Source: Lampris incognitus
Lineage: Eukaryota > Chordata > Actinopteri > Lampriformes > Lampridae
Length of the DNA stretch: 64,000 bases
Assembly: GCF_029633865.1 (NCBI RefSeq)
Contig: NC_079217.1
Coordinates: 34,373,205-34,437,204, forward strand
Direction: 5' to 3'
The notes under the pieces are model-generated. The model was not told where the DNA came from. It was given only the letters and a program-made list of their open reading frames with translations, and did not search any database. Positions 34,419 through 46,310 of the stretch are shown here, one piece after another. A program made the position numbers and the translations under genes. How positions within the stretch are numbered: the first letter of the stretch is position 1; each line of letters opens with the position of its first letter.

Positions 34419-36372
34419 ACTACTACTACTTTTGGCTAGTCCCGTTAGAGGTCACCACAGCATGTCATCCATTTTCATCTCTTCCTGTCCTCTGCGTCTT
34501 CCTCTATCACACCAGCCACCTGCATGTCCTCCCTCACCACATCCATGAACCTCATCTTTGGCCTTCGTCTTTTCCTCTTGCCTGGCAGCTCCATATTCAG
34601 CATCCTTCTCCCAATATACCCAGCATCTCCTCCACATGTCCAAGCCATCTCAGTCTTGCCTCTCTTGCTTTGTCTCCAAACCATCCAACCTGAGCTGTCC
34701 CTCTAATATACTCATTCCTAATCCTGTCCTTCTTCATCACTCCCAATGAAAATCTTAGCGTCTTCAACTCTTCCACCTCCAGCTCTGCCTCCTGTCCATC
34801 CGTCAGTGCCACTGTCTCCAAACCAAAAATCATAACTGGTCACACTACCATATTGTAAACCGTCCCTTTCACTCTTGCTGGTACCCTTCTGTCACAAATC
34901 ACTCTTGACACTCTTCTCCACCCACTCCACCCTGACTGCACGCTCTTCTTCACCTCTCTTCTGCACTCCCCATTACTTTGAACAGTTGACCCCAAGTATT
35001 TAAACTCATACGCCTTCGTCACCTCTACTCCTTGCATTCTCATCATTCTGCTGTCCTCCCTCTTGTTCACGCATATGTATTCTGTCTTGTTCCTACTGAC
35101 TTTCATTCCTCTTCTCTCCAGTGCATACATCCCCCTCTCTAGGCTCTCCTTAACCTGCTCCCTACTCTCACTACAGATCAAAATGGTATCCACGAACATC
35201 ATAGTCCATGGAGACTCCTGCCTGATCTCGTCCATGAACTTGTCCATCACCGTTGCAAACACAGGGCTCAGAGCCGATCCTTGATGTAATACCACCTCCA
35301 CCTTGAACCCATCTGTCATTCCAACCGCACACCTCACCACTGTCACACTGCCCTCATACATATCCTGCACCACTCTTATATAGTTTTCTGCAACTCCCGA
35401 TTTCCTCATACAATACTACACCTCCTCTCTTGGCAACCTGTCATATGCTTTCTCTGAATCCACAAAGACACAGTGTAACTCCTTCTGGCCTTCTCTATAC
35501 TTCTCAATCAACATTCTCAAAGCAAACATCACATCTGTAGTGCTCTTTCGTGGCATGAAACCATACTGCTGCTCGCTAATCATCACTTCTCCTTTTAACC
35601 CAGCTTCCACTACTCTTTCCCATACCTTCATGTTGTGGCTGGTCAACTTTATATCTCTGTAATTACTACAGCTCTGTACATCACCCTTATTCTTGAAAGT
35701 CAGTACAAGTATACTTCTCCACTCCTCAGAAATCCTCTCACTTTCCAAGATTGTGTTAGACAATCTAGTTAAAAACTCCGATGCCATCTCTCCTAAACAT
35801 CTCCATGTCTCCACAGGTATGTCATCTGGACCAACTACCTTTCCACTCGTCGTCCTCTTTTTAATTGCCTTCACCTTCCTTCTTGCTAATCCACCACACT
35901 TCCTGGTTCACTATCCCCACATCATTCAACCTTCTCTCTCTCATTTTCTTCATTCATCAGCCCCTCAAAGTACTTCTTCCACCTTCTCAACACATTCTCT
36001 TCACTTTTCAGCACATTTCCATCTCCATCCTTTATCACCTTAACCTTCTGCACATCCTTCCCAGCTCCGTCCCTCTGTCTAGCCAATCAGTAAAAGTCCT
36101 TTTCTCCTTCCCTAGTGTCCAACCTCTCATACAACTCACCGTGCGCCTTTTACCTTGCCTTCAGCACCTCTCTCTTCTCTTTATGCCACATCTCCTTGTA
36201 CTCCTGTCTACTTTCTTTATACCTCTATCCCACTTCTTTGCCAACCACTTCCTCTGTATACTTTCTGGTGCTTCCTCATTCCACCACCAAGTCTCCTTGT
36301 CTTTCTTCCTTTTGTCCAGATGACACACTAAGAACCTCCTTAGCCATCTCCCTCACTGCCTAGTGGATACCT
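34419..36372 (-). mobile_element. RTE-like LINE, 5'-truncated
   Basis: - strand LINE ending in a (GTA) tail at 34419-34431 and the motif ggctagtcccg found in RTE 3' tips (compare 27751-27911). It is flanked, together with 36373-36657, by a 22-bp repeat (34394-34415 and 36657-36678, one mismatch) that looks like a target duplication. Confidence 0.85.
34452..35874 (-). pseudogene. RTE-like reverse transcriptase, broken
   Basis: One frame from 35874 to 34597 interrupted by two stops (35410-35415 region and 34840-34842), both explainable by C-to-T type changes. Seen: GKVVGPDDIPVE, then FKNKGDVQSCSNYRDIKL, YGFMPRKSTTD, and FVDSEKAYDRLPRE with a catalytic Asp. The active-site box reads MMFVDTILI where FADD is expected, so the second Asp is lost. 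C-terminal part: EFKYLGSTVQSNGE and FGLETVAL, then EARLRWLGHVE. A shift near 34650 moves the last 60 codons to other frames. Confidence 0.88.
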
Positions 36373-36657
36373 CGGGAGAGGAATAGGCTATGGGAGTAAA
36401 CCCCTACAGAAAATCAACGTCTACTGTGCTGTTGTTTTTTTGTTTTCCTTGCCCTTGTGTATCTGTTTAAATTGGAGAGTACTGCTGGCATCGTGTGTGC
36501 CTGCCACTTCTCCCTCTCATAGCTCCCCCTTCCCATCCACCCCTGTATGTCTTTTATGTTTATCTGTTGTCTTGTTTCACCCCGTTTATTGTAAACCGAC
36601 ATTGAGTGTTAGAAAAGTGCTATATAAGATTGATTTATTATTATTTCTGCAGCACGT
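36373..36657 (+). repeat. Retroelement-like 3' tail
   Basis: Non-coding sequence ending with attgtaaaccgacattgagtg, then aaagtgctatataag and attattatt. This type of tail (tgagtgttagaaaagtgctatataa) ends many fish LINEs and SINEs. Element class not resolved. Confidence 0.5.
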
Positions 36658-37099
36658 GGGTTGTGGGTGGGTGAAATAATACATCATTAATGGGGAAAAT
36701 ATTAATTACGTTCTCTATAAAATGAACATATTTTAATGTTTTTCATCAGGCACGAATTGGCAGCCAACTGCGGTGTCCATTTGTCTTAAAAAAGCAGTGG
36801 AGGCAAAAAAAGATCCAAGAGAAATTAAAAAAAAGAAAAGAAAAAGGAAGCACAGAAAAGTTCCATGTGGGAACGATTTAGTGAAATACTTGACCATGGC
36901 GAGTCAAGTGCTGGGTATGTCATATGCAACAGCTGCAAAATGCCTACATATATCCCACGGATAAATAATGGTAATGTGTGATCATATGCGGGTCTCTAAA
37001 TTGGAGAAAATAATTTGTTCAGGTGGGTGGATGATTAATGCATACATGCGGATTCGGATGATGGCAGAGCTGATCCGCACATCACTAACGTGTTGAGTT

Positions 37100-37430
37100 C
37101 GGAAATGGTAATAGAAGATGGAGGCGGACAAATTGGTTCCAAAAAGAAATGGCACAAGATTGATCCATTGTCTGGCAGTGGTTTGGGTATCGCAAGGAAG
37201 ATGTTGAACAAACGTTTGTTGTGTTGAAGTGTTATTAATCTATATGTTAAGTACACAGAGAGCCACGAAACCGGAGTAAAATTCTATGTATATGCAAACC
37301 TACATGGCCAATAAACATGATAGTGATTCTGATGATTATCTACAAAATATGCAGGAAAACTATTGCCACAAAAGATAGCAGCAGCACAAAATTGTTTCAC
37401 CATTTGAAATGCCACCCACTACTAAACGAA
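37100..37430 (+). pseudogene. hAT transposase BED-finger remnant (outer element)
   Basis: Two pieces in separate frames: SIVWQWFGYRKEDVEQTFVV near 37165-37225, the N-terminal segment of fish hAT transposases, and YKICRKTIATKDSSSTKLFH with HLKCH near 37335-37425, the zinc-binding half of a BED finger. About 110 bases between them may be an intron or an insertion. Confidence 0.7.
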
Positions 37431-37924
37431 GAATGTTTGAAACTCTGCATGTCCACATCCCCAAGACATTATTTATTTCATTTAACGGCTGTTAAAAGCA
37501 TGTGTGCAATTGCCAGGTTTGAATAAATACTTTTCTGTTAAATTTACAGCACTAGACAACTTTTTTGCTTTAACTTGTCATTATGAAGTAAATGTTGATT
37601 GCACAGTAGAATAATGACACCATCGGCGTTTCACTATGTAATTCTGTCTGCCACCGGGTACGATCTCCTGGGAAAATGAAGGCTCGATTTATGGCACAAA
37701 GGAAGTGCATCAACCATTGCGCAACCAAATTAGCAAGAGGATAGCACTTTTATTTTCCCCGGTACCTAGCAGAAATGGAGGACGGTGGAACAACTGAAGT
37801 GAAAGTGGAATCTACTTAGCAACCCCGTTGACGGAGGAGGCAAAGAAGGCGAAGAGGGAGAGTGATAGAAACAGATAAAACAAGATTGAACCTTGGGCGA
37901 GGATTCACTCGATGGAGCGAGCTC

Positions 37925-38180
37925 TGGTGTTGTGTCAAACTCTTTTTCCCCATCGAGATCTGATTCCCCCTAGCCAGACCAAAGCATTCACATGGAAACA
38001 GGTTAGCTATCAGTTATGATTAGGTTAAAGTAAGTGTTAGGTTAAGTTTAGGCTTAGGTTGAAGTTAGGTTAAGGTTAGGTTGAGATTAGGTTAATGTTA
38101 ATCAAGCGTCCTGGTGTTGTATCGAACTCTGGCTAGCGGGAAACAGATCTTGACGGGGAAACAGAGTTCAATACAGTATC
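37925..38180. repeat. Fold-back repeat with TTAGGT-rich spacer
   Basis: The left arm has gtgtcaaactctttttcccc, atcgagatctgattccccc and tagccaga. The right arm, read in reverse, has attgaactctgtttccccg, tcaagatctgtttcccg and ctagccaga. The spacer (38001-38103) is a degenerate aggtta/ggttaagg repeat. Confidence 0.7.
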
Positions 38181-38739
38181 CGGGACTTAAGAGGGTTCCA
38201 AACAACATTCAGTTGGTGTTCTTTCTACTGGAAGTAACACATCCTGCGTACCTAATACTACTGGATGTTTTACTCTGCCTTTCTCATAGCACTGAGATCA
38301 GGGTTTCTAGTTCAAATTGGAATTCTTAAGGTTGTTTTTTGCTTTGGACAGTAGCCAGGCTGCTAATAAACGGAAAGCGATCTGGTTGTTTTTGCAACAA
38401 TGGTGCAAACAATAAAAACACTTGAAACCCTGGGAGGTTGAAAAGTTGTCTACAACCATTTTAACTTGGTTTTGATTTCCCCCTTTTTGTATGCAAGTTT
38501 AAAATTGTTCCAATAGAAATCACTAATGAATATAAACAAGAATGTTTAAAACAGACATATGTTGCAGGGACTACTAGAATCATCATACAGGTTTGAGTGT
38601 ATGCATCAAAGGGTTAAATCGAGCATTTAAGTGTTTTAGAAGAATTTTCAAAATATTGTGATACATGATTTAAATCGTGTATCGCGATATAGCCTAAAAA
38701 TATCTCAATATTATTTATAGGTCATATCGCCCAGTCCTA

Positions 38740-38915
38740 TTTTAAGTCCAATAAAAAAAGAGCACGAAGGAGAGGTGCCTCTCCAAATTGGCACCCTCCC
38801 CCCTTGCACACGCCTCTTTTTGTGCCTTCGGCCAAGGTTTTGTGATCCCTGCAAGTCTAAAGGAGTTTCCAGGCATAGAGGTTAGGTTGTGATGGCTGGT
38901 ATGACCAGAGAGATA
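38740..38915. other. Short spacer between hAT and fold-back element
   Basis: No gene seen. Ends with the TA target dinucleotide (38914-38915) of the next element. Confidence 0.5.
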
Positions 38916-40112
38916 CACTACCGTTCAAAAGTTTGGGATCACCCAAACAATTTCGTGTTTTCCATGAAAAGTCACACTTATTCACCACCATATGTTGTGA
39001 AATGAATAGAAAATAGAGTCAAGACATTGACAAGGTTAGAAATAATGATTTGTATTTGAAATAAGATTTTTTTTACATCAAACTTTGCTTTCGTCAAAGA
39101 ATCCTCCATTTGCAGCAATTACAGCATTGCAGACCTTTGGCATTCTAGCTGTTAATTTGTTGAGGTAATCTGGAGAAATTGCACCCCACGCTTCCAGAAG
39201 CAGCTCCCACAAGCTGGATTGGTTGGATGGGCACTTCTTTGAGCAGATTGAGTTTCTGGAGCATCACATTTGTGGGGTCAATTAAACGCTCAAAATGGCC
39301 AGAAAAAGAGAACTTTCATCTGAAACTCGACAGTCTATTCTTGTTCTTAGAAATGAAGGCTATTCCATGCGAGAAATTGCTAAGAAATTGAAGATTTCCT
39401 ACACCGGTGTGTACTACTCCCTTTAGAGGACAGCACAAACAGGCTCTAACAGGTACTATTTAATGAAGATGCCAGTTGGGGACCTGTGAGGCGTCTGTTT
39501 CTCAAACTAGAGACTCTAATGTACTTATCTTCTTGCTCAGTTGTGCAACGCGGCCTCCCACTTCTTTTTCTACTCTGGTTAGAGCCTGTTTGTGCTGTCC
39601 TCTGAAGGGAGTAGTACACACCGGTGTAGGAAATCTTCAATTTCTTAGCAATTTCTCGCATGGAATAGCCTTCATTTCTAAGAACAAGAATAGACTGTCG
39701 AGTTTCAGATGAAAGTTCTCTTTTTCTGGCCATTTTGAGCGTTTAATTGACCCCACAAATGTGATGCTCCAGAAACTCAATCTGCTCAAAGAAGTGCCCA
39801 TCCAACCAATCCAGCTTGTGGGAGCTGCTTCTGGAAGCGTGGGGTGCAATTTCTCCAGATTACCTCAACAAATTAACAGCTAGAATGCCAAAGGTCTGCA
39901 ATGCTGTAATTGCTGCAAATGGAGGATTCTTTGACGAAAGCAAAGTTTGATGTAAAAAAAATCTTATTTCAAATACAAATCATTATTTCTAACCTTGTCA
40001 ATGTCTTGACTCTATTTTCTATTCATTTCACAACATATGGTGGTGAATAAGTGTGACTTTTCATGGAAAACACAAAATTGTTTGGGTGATCCCAAACTTT
40101 TGAACGGTAGTG
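38916..40112. mobile_element. Fold-back element derived from the DD38E transposon, complete copy
   Basis: 1197 bp between TA dinucleotides. Two arms of exactly 535 bp (38916-39450 and 39578-40112) are inverted copies with very few mismatches, around a 127-bp loop. Each arm is a fusion of the element's transposase 3' end (like 6275-6599) to an inverted copy of its 5' part (like 7536 down to about 7323). The loop is collinear with about 7198-7323. Both ends carry the same terminal repeat starting cactaccgttcaaaag. It encodes only transposase fragments, one in each direction, so it must rely on an enzyme supplied by a full copy. Confidence 0.95.
39295..39733. pseudogene. Opposed transposase N-terminal fragments in the fold-back
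   Basis: An ATG at 39295 (+) and one at 39733 (-) both start MARKRELSSETRQSILVLRN, identical to the transposase at 6437-7480. The + copy stops after about 43 codons at a TAG where the - copy reads CAG. The - copy runs 94 codons to the end of the collinear segment. Neither reaches the catalytic core. Confidence 0.9.
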
Positions 40113-42420
40113 TAGAGGGAGGGAAGAGGCTAACCTCCAGCTTTAGGTCACTAAATAGGACTGTTAAAGCAGATGTCCCTCCATACTTGGTGCTTTGCTT
40201 TGTTCTGTACAGAAGAAGCTGCATTATGTTGGTTATGTACATTTGGATTGTGTTAAAAATAGATGTCCATCACAATTATGTTATACTGTAATTGATTCCC
40301 CAATAAAAGAAAGTAATGGCCTGCATTATGATAAAGCACTTTAGGTTGTAATATGAACATTTCCAATATAAACACTTGTTTTTACAAAGATGGTCTCACC
40401 AGCTTCAGATTTTTCATGTTATTTTCAGCAGGGGGTAAAACAAAGGTGTACTGAAAGTAAAATGTACAGTGAAAATAACTTTGCCTGTCATAGACAATTC
40501 ATAATGTTCATGCTTTGTAATAATTACAATATCCAACAAAATAAAAGTCATACTATTGCAGCACTACTCATTGTCCTCAAGCTTTTTGAGACCCCACCTT
40601 GTACACAGAAAGCTGAGCCAAATTCAAAAAATGTAATGCATTATAACCCAATAGATGTCAGACTATACATTGTTGGTTTGGGACATGTTTGTTTATCTAT
40701 TGAAGGTTCTGAGGGTTTAGATATCAAGCAAGATGTAACTGCACTTCAACTTCAGGACATCTTTTTAAACTTAAAAACTATCATTTGTCATCTTAATGTA
40801 TTTGGCGCAGAAATAAAACTAAAATAAAACAATTCAAAGTCACAATTTTAATCATCACTTAATGCCTGCCTAAGCACACAACTACCCCAAACCGAGCATA
40901 GTACTATTGCAGATTGCAGAACAATAAGCTGAGCGAGTTGGTCAACACTGAGCCAGAGGTGTGTTGTATAACAGCATGGTCAGTCTCCCTATTGTTAGTA
41001 AGCCTGCAATGGGAAGCAGCCAAAACCTTTAGCTCCTTTTCTATTAGCATTACTGTGGAACTCAGCTGTGCGGCATAACGATAGGCTTTCCATAGGGGTG
41101 GTCATGTGTTTGTACAGCTACAAGGTCCATTCATTACGGGGGGCGGGGGGGGCGCTGTGATTTTACTGTGCTGTCGATCATGTTATAAAGTTGCATATAA
41201 ACCCTAGGCCTGGATATGGTTATGTAAAAGAAAGTAGGGTGTTGTTGTTTTAATAGATGATATAAAAGACAATGTTTTGTGATTGCCTCAGAATTTGACT
41301 AAAAGCTCGACCTACTAATAGAACATTTGATTTTTATTTGCCTATGGGCATTCCCACGTGAAGCAGTCCGCTTTTTTGCCAGCCCTCCTTGAGTTACCAG
41401 AACAACTCTTGTGGAACTCTAACGTGTTTCTCATAGTGGACACCATAGGCCTACTACAGCTGACTGGCAGATAAATGCAGTAAAGCCTGGTTCTCCTTTG
41501 TTCTGGCTGCTTATGTAACTACACCACAAGGTTTCTGGACACTGAGGCGGGTAAGGGAAGGGAGTAATGTAGTAATGGAGGCTTGGGCTGACTTTTCCAT
41601 ACCTATTGCCCCATGTGGGTTTTATTTGACACTCTTACATCATCCAAACAGCACACATCATCTCTTGAGAGTTTTTATACCTTATTCCTTTCACACACAG
41701 ACATCGGATCAACTAAGACATTGACTGATTACAATATACATTTGAATAATGGATGACCGGGATCAGTAGAACACGGATCCAAAGCAGCCGTAAATTTATC
41801 CAAGTTTGCTGTTGCCCCTTTTTGCTGGTTGAGTCATATTTTCAAAAGGAGTCCTACACCAGTATTACTTTTCTGGTCACAAGCCAGTAAGGTGGGTGAT
41901 TGTCATTTACAGCTAATTATGCCATCCATCTGTAAAGAAGATAAGCTCTCGATTAAAGTAGATAAACCTGAAACAATCCCTGTGAATACATTGATTAATT
42001 ACAGTGGACCTATCATTCACTGTAATTAATCAATTTATTCATGGGGATTGTAGATGCACCCAGGTGGGAAAGATACGTGTAAATTGTGAAATAGAACTAG
42101 ACAAATGGGATTTAAAACAAAATACAAGCCGCAAAACAAATCCTGGGGCATACTTGGTAAAAAGAGTGAGATGATGCCATGAGCATGTAGGGCAGGTCAT
42201 CGTCACAACAATGAAACACTAGAACATGTTGACCGGAGTATGTCTATGTATGGATGTAGAAGATGATGTGTGTGAAATTGTTGATATTCTTTGCTGTTTT
42301 GTATGTCCCATGTGAACAACCCACCTGTTCAAATTGTGGCAAGAGTATTTAGGTTTTCATTCCAGCCAGAAATACCCCACCAGCCAGTTTGTGTTGTCGT
42401 TTTCCCGTCTCTGGTTGAGG
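40113..42420 (+). other. ssh2 intron 2, right part
   Basis: No element recognised. The 145-codon ORF at 40390-40827 has no recognisable domain and AT-rich composition like its surroundings. A G-run lies at 41139-41151. Confidence 0.45.
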
Positions 42421-42539
42421 GTCGGCTGATTTAATGAAGTGAGCTGATGAAGTGATGGTTTGAAAAAAGAAACATCGTGGCCCCTGAACTGCACAAGCAG
42501 TGCCGTGACTGTGGACTGTCCCGTTTCAGTATGTGGCGA

Positions 42540-43151
42540 TGCAGAGGAGTCGCTACAGCGGCTGTCGCACACCCCCCCACCAGCCCCGTCCCGCCCCGCC
42601 CCCACCCCCCGTTCGTCGCCGCCTCCCAAGCACATGGCTCCTGCCGGCTCCTCCCTATCGTTGCTCCTCCAGAAGCTCCGTTCACCGAAGATTCTTTCCC
42701 GACGTCAAATCTACCAAACTGTGGACGGAGAAGGACACACTTCCCTTGAATGATTTTTTTTCCTCTCGCAAAACCTAATAAAAAGTATTTGACTGCCAGA
42801 ATTGAACTGGCCCCCGTGTTCACGCCAAACTCTGGGATCAGGGGCTGCTGGGGTCCACAGTTTTTTTTGGATTATTACTTCGTGGAACATCATGTGCCTG
42901 ATTTACTGAGGCCAAAACAAAACAGATAAGGCGACATCTTTCAACTGTTGTGAGGTTTCTCTTTGTACGCGCAGAGCTGCAACGCGACCGACTTCTTGTG
43001 CTATACAAATCTACAGTTGTTTTTTTTTTTTAAAGGTTTTTTGTTTTTATTCGGCTCCCTGCGATGAATTTTCACATGAGCGTCGCAGTGAAGTGAGTTT
43101 CCCACAGAACAGCGACCTGTGACTCCTCCTTTCCACGGGGCTTCAGCCGCG
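42540..43151 (+). promoter_or_regulatory. ssh2: Candidate second ssh2 promoter and 5' UTR
   Basis: GC-rich patch with GC-box-like words (cccgtcccgccccgccccca near 42584-42603) inside an otherwise AT-rich intron, and CpG-rich sequence again at 42970-43170. It lies directly upstream of the exon candidate at 43152. Start site not visible. Confidence 0.45.
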
Positions 43152-43279
43152 ATGACCCTCGGCGCCGTGTCCGCCACCGGCAGCACGGCGGGGGGCTGCT
43201 TTTGCTCGTGCTGCGGGGCAAAGATGACCCCCTACTTCAGCGATGACGCCGTGGTGTCCCAAAATCAGATCAACCACTT
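43152..43279 (+). CDS. ssh2: Candidate alternative first coding exon of ssh2
   Basis: An ATG opens 42 codons and two bases, then GTAAGT (43280). The peptide starts MTLGAVSATGSTAGG and goes on CFCSCCGAKMTPYF, ending SQNQINH plus TT. It leaves in phase 2, the same as exon 2, so splicing to exon 3 (53508) gives an uninterrupted frame into ISESFLTVKG. CpG-rich composition and strong donor support an exon. The CFCSCC cluster could be a lipid-attachment site; that is inference. It could instead belong to a chance ORF, but the phase match and setting argue against it. Confidence 0.65.
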
Positions 43280-43757
43280 GTAAGTTCATAAAGCGGCACT
43301 GTCTTTCGCATTGTGACTGGAAGCCCCGTTTCCACTAAAAACAGCTCTTACCTAAATGTTTTCTGTAATTGTGGATTGAAAAGTTGTCGTTAAGTATATA
43401 TTGGAAAATGGCGTTGTTCATGTCAGAAAGTTATGGCTCGTTTTTAAACATGTCTGCATCATAACTGATGGGGTAATTTCAAGTGACGTAGCGGATGTAA
43501 GACATCTGGATGATTCAGCCTGCCCTTGTTGAGAAATGTTCGCTCAACACTAAGTTTGAATCATCTTACCTGTCTCACAGGTTCTGACACATACATGCGA
43601 ATGACGAGCCCATATAAAGCAACGTTGCCATTGGTTTACCTCTTCAGGCTGGCATATACCCAACCCAATGTCCATATCAGAGCATCCCTGTGGTCGTACC
43701 CCCCTCCCCCCTCATTGACGTGTGGTCAGGGCTTTGATGTTGGTTGCCTCAACACTG

Positions 43758-43830
<73 letters not shown>

Positions 43831-46219
43831 AACTGTAATTAAACAGACAGTCCAACAAGGCAGTTTCTTGTTACAATTATATCATAATAACAAATTGAAT
43901 GTGTCTAGACCCAGACTCGTCAAAACATGTCCAGCATATGGCTTCTGATGTTTGGATATGCAAAGAAGTCATGGTTTCTTTAAGAAATTATGCAAGAGTG
44001 ACTAAATATTGAATGTGAAATAAATCTTGTTTTTTTGCCCTGGATCAACTTGTAACCAAGTGCTATATTAGGATTCCTATCTTTTCAGGTACATTTCCAC
44101 CCTAAAACAAATAGGTCCATTGGTTATCATATCTCATATTCCTAAAGGGGAGATATACTATGCTAAAGTTATACTTTCTGTGGATGGAAAGTATTACTTA
44201 TTGATTGACGCAGTGCTCTTACAGGCTAGCATTGGTAGGTTACAATGTAAGATACTGTAGTGCATTTGCTTGCTATAGTGTAAAGGGATTTAGTGTGCTA
44301 AAATGAGGATTAGAATAAAACCTTGCTTTTGCTCAAGAGAGCAAATGGTAGCCTTTTCCAGTATTTCTCAACTATGATGTAGAGTTAACTTAGATATGAC
44401 TCACATTTTACTAAAAATTAAAAAAAAACATCTATATAGGAATAAAGTTACTGATTGAAGTTAAATGAAATTCAAATATTTCTCTAAGAATGCTCTGCTG
44501 CTCAGACATTATGTCTTCACTATCATTCTGGGTTCTACCATAAAGTTGTTTAAGGTTTAGCTGTATTTTTCCTGAATTGATTTTTTAGTTTTATCCAACA
44601 AAAGAACTTGCTATGTTTTGTGGCTGTCAAAAAAATATATAAAGACAGTCTCAGTCTTGATTGCTTTTTTTTTTTTGGTGTGTCATACATTGTATGCTGG
44701 GTAAAGTGAACATTTAATCTTTATTAGGTATATTCCCAGCCATTAAGCAAATGTTTTTTTTTTCAATCTTAGTTTGCACAGGGCAGGTTTATGGGAAGAT
44801 ATGGTAATACACACTCCCACAAACAAACACTGCATACTGGCAGGCACGTGAGTCTGGTAAGTAGCAGCAGATGTAGGAAATGCTCCAACTTCCTTATTTC
44901 TGGGGCTGTGCCACGTGATGGATAGATTTTGTTTTCCTCACAGTGCTACCTTATTCAAAATAACACGTAGGATAGGTACGCAAGTTAGACCCTCTAGTCA
45001 GTGTCAATTCACCGACTAACGTGTTGTATTTGTGGTGTGTTGGCAACATGCACCAGAATGTCCGCAGGACTTTAATGTCTAATCAGGGTTTGGGCTGGTA
45101 ATTACAGGCATACAGAGGTTGATTATGGAGTCAAGTGTTACCTGTGAACTCACGGCATCTAAAACACCATGGTCCCCCTAATTTTAGAAATACCAGTCAA
45201 TCCCCTACTTCCGTTTGTTTAAATGTGTTCCATGCTCATTTCCCTAGAATATCTTTAAATGTGAAACAGGACAAGCCAAGAGGTGAGTGTTTGTCTGAGA
45301 GGGGGAGATTTTTGGCAGCTGAACCAGGAAGGCAGATGTAATTCACTGTGTTTGTGTTTATTGACACAAGTGAGACCTCATGAAGTCAAATAACCCACAT
45401 AGCTGCCTCAGACGCTTTCTATTGAATTTCCACAGAGTCAATAAATGGCAAAGGACGGGAAACATGACCAGTTATGGTGCGCTGGTGACTAGTTGTTGCC
45501 AAGCATCTGATTGTTTTAGATATGACCTTGGGCCTTATGTGATCATTCTTTCTTATTAATCATTACACACCAGATAAGGCTTTTGCAGACACCCTGAGAT
45601 GAACAAAAGTTGCTTTTGCAAGCTCATCACAACAAAAGGACACGTTTTAGTAATGTGCAGCACAATAAAATGAATTCCATCATATGCAGGCCTTGATTTA
45701 AAGTTTATTCTAAAACACTTCAAGTATCTCAGGTTCATGGATTCTTTAGCTAAACATGGTATAGGGCTGAATGAGTGCAAACATTCAGTCACCTGAGTGA
45801 GAATAGAAACACCTAATCCTGACAATATTCCTGTGCTGAGCCCAAACCAATCCATTGAGCTTCACGGGACCACTTTGTCAATGCACCAAAGGCCAACTGC
45901 TCTTTCTGGCACCTGTGAATGACCTTTCCCAACACTCTCCCACCGTTTAGAGTTTGGTAGACTGTAAGTTAGAAGGTTCGTGACAGGGACTTTCCCTCTC
46001 TCTTTTTTTAGAATAGCCCTGCACGCCTGGGTCAGGTGTATGTATTTCACTGGGGTGGGTGGTAATCTGGGTCTGTTCTGAATCCAGCCCACACACTGGG
46101 TTTGATAGGAAACTGGACACGTAGCAAGAGGAAGTTCATACACACAGCCAGCAACCGATCTAGGCTACACTGGTCTGCTGGCCAGGCGATATAGGTACTG
46201 ATATAGGTCTATTTATAGG

Positions 46220-46271
<52 letters not shown>

Positions 46272-46310
46272 CGAGAGAGAGCTATATCAGTATATAGACC
46301 TATATCTGCA
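43280..46310 (+). other. ssh2 intron, right of the alternative exon
   Basis: No gene seen. Holds (GT)n at 43760-43827, and near 46163-46312 a small inverted repeat (gatataggtctat ... atagacctatatc) around TA and GA runs. Confidence 0.5.

Larger units (their letters stand above)
34304..37087 (+). mobile_element. Inner hAT-type element with LINE nest
   Basis: Inverted ends tagtgatgtgtggatca and tgatccgcacatcacta. Eight-base flanks atgtgctg and acgtgttg differ only by two C/T changes, fitting a hAT target duplication. The + strand at 36845-36970 reads SSMWERFSEIL and VICNSCKM, a BED-finger piece. The rest is LINE insertion. Confidence 0.8.
33975..38739 (+). mobile_element. Outer hAT-type element, heavily interrupted
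   Basis: Inverted ends taggggtgggcgatat and atatcgcccagtccta, a well-known hAT terminus in fish. Both flanks contain ttaagt but a clean 8-bp duplication is not visible. It contains a second hAT (34304-37087), a LINE nest, and a small fold-back (37925-38180). Its own transposase is reduced to a BED-finger region at 37100-37430. Confidence 0.8.

Noticed and set aside
38001..38103. An interstitial telomere
   Set aside because: Units are aggtta/ggttaag variants with many changes, not pure TTAGGG, and they sit as the spacer of a fold-back.
40390..40827. A 145-codon ORF as a possible host gene
   Set aside because: No recognisable domain, no splice or start context, and AT-rich composition like the intron around it.
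42460..42823. Several overlapping Pro/Ser/Arg-rich ORFs on both strands
   Set aside because: They come from the GC-rich promoter-like stretch before the alternative first exon and share no domain.
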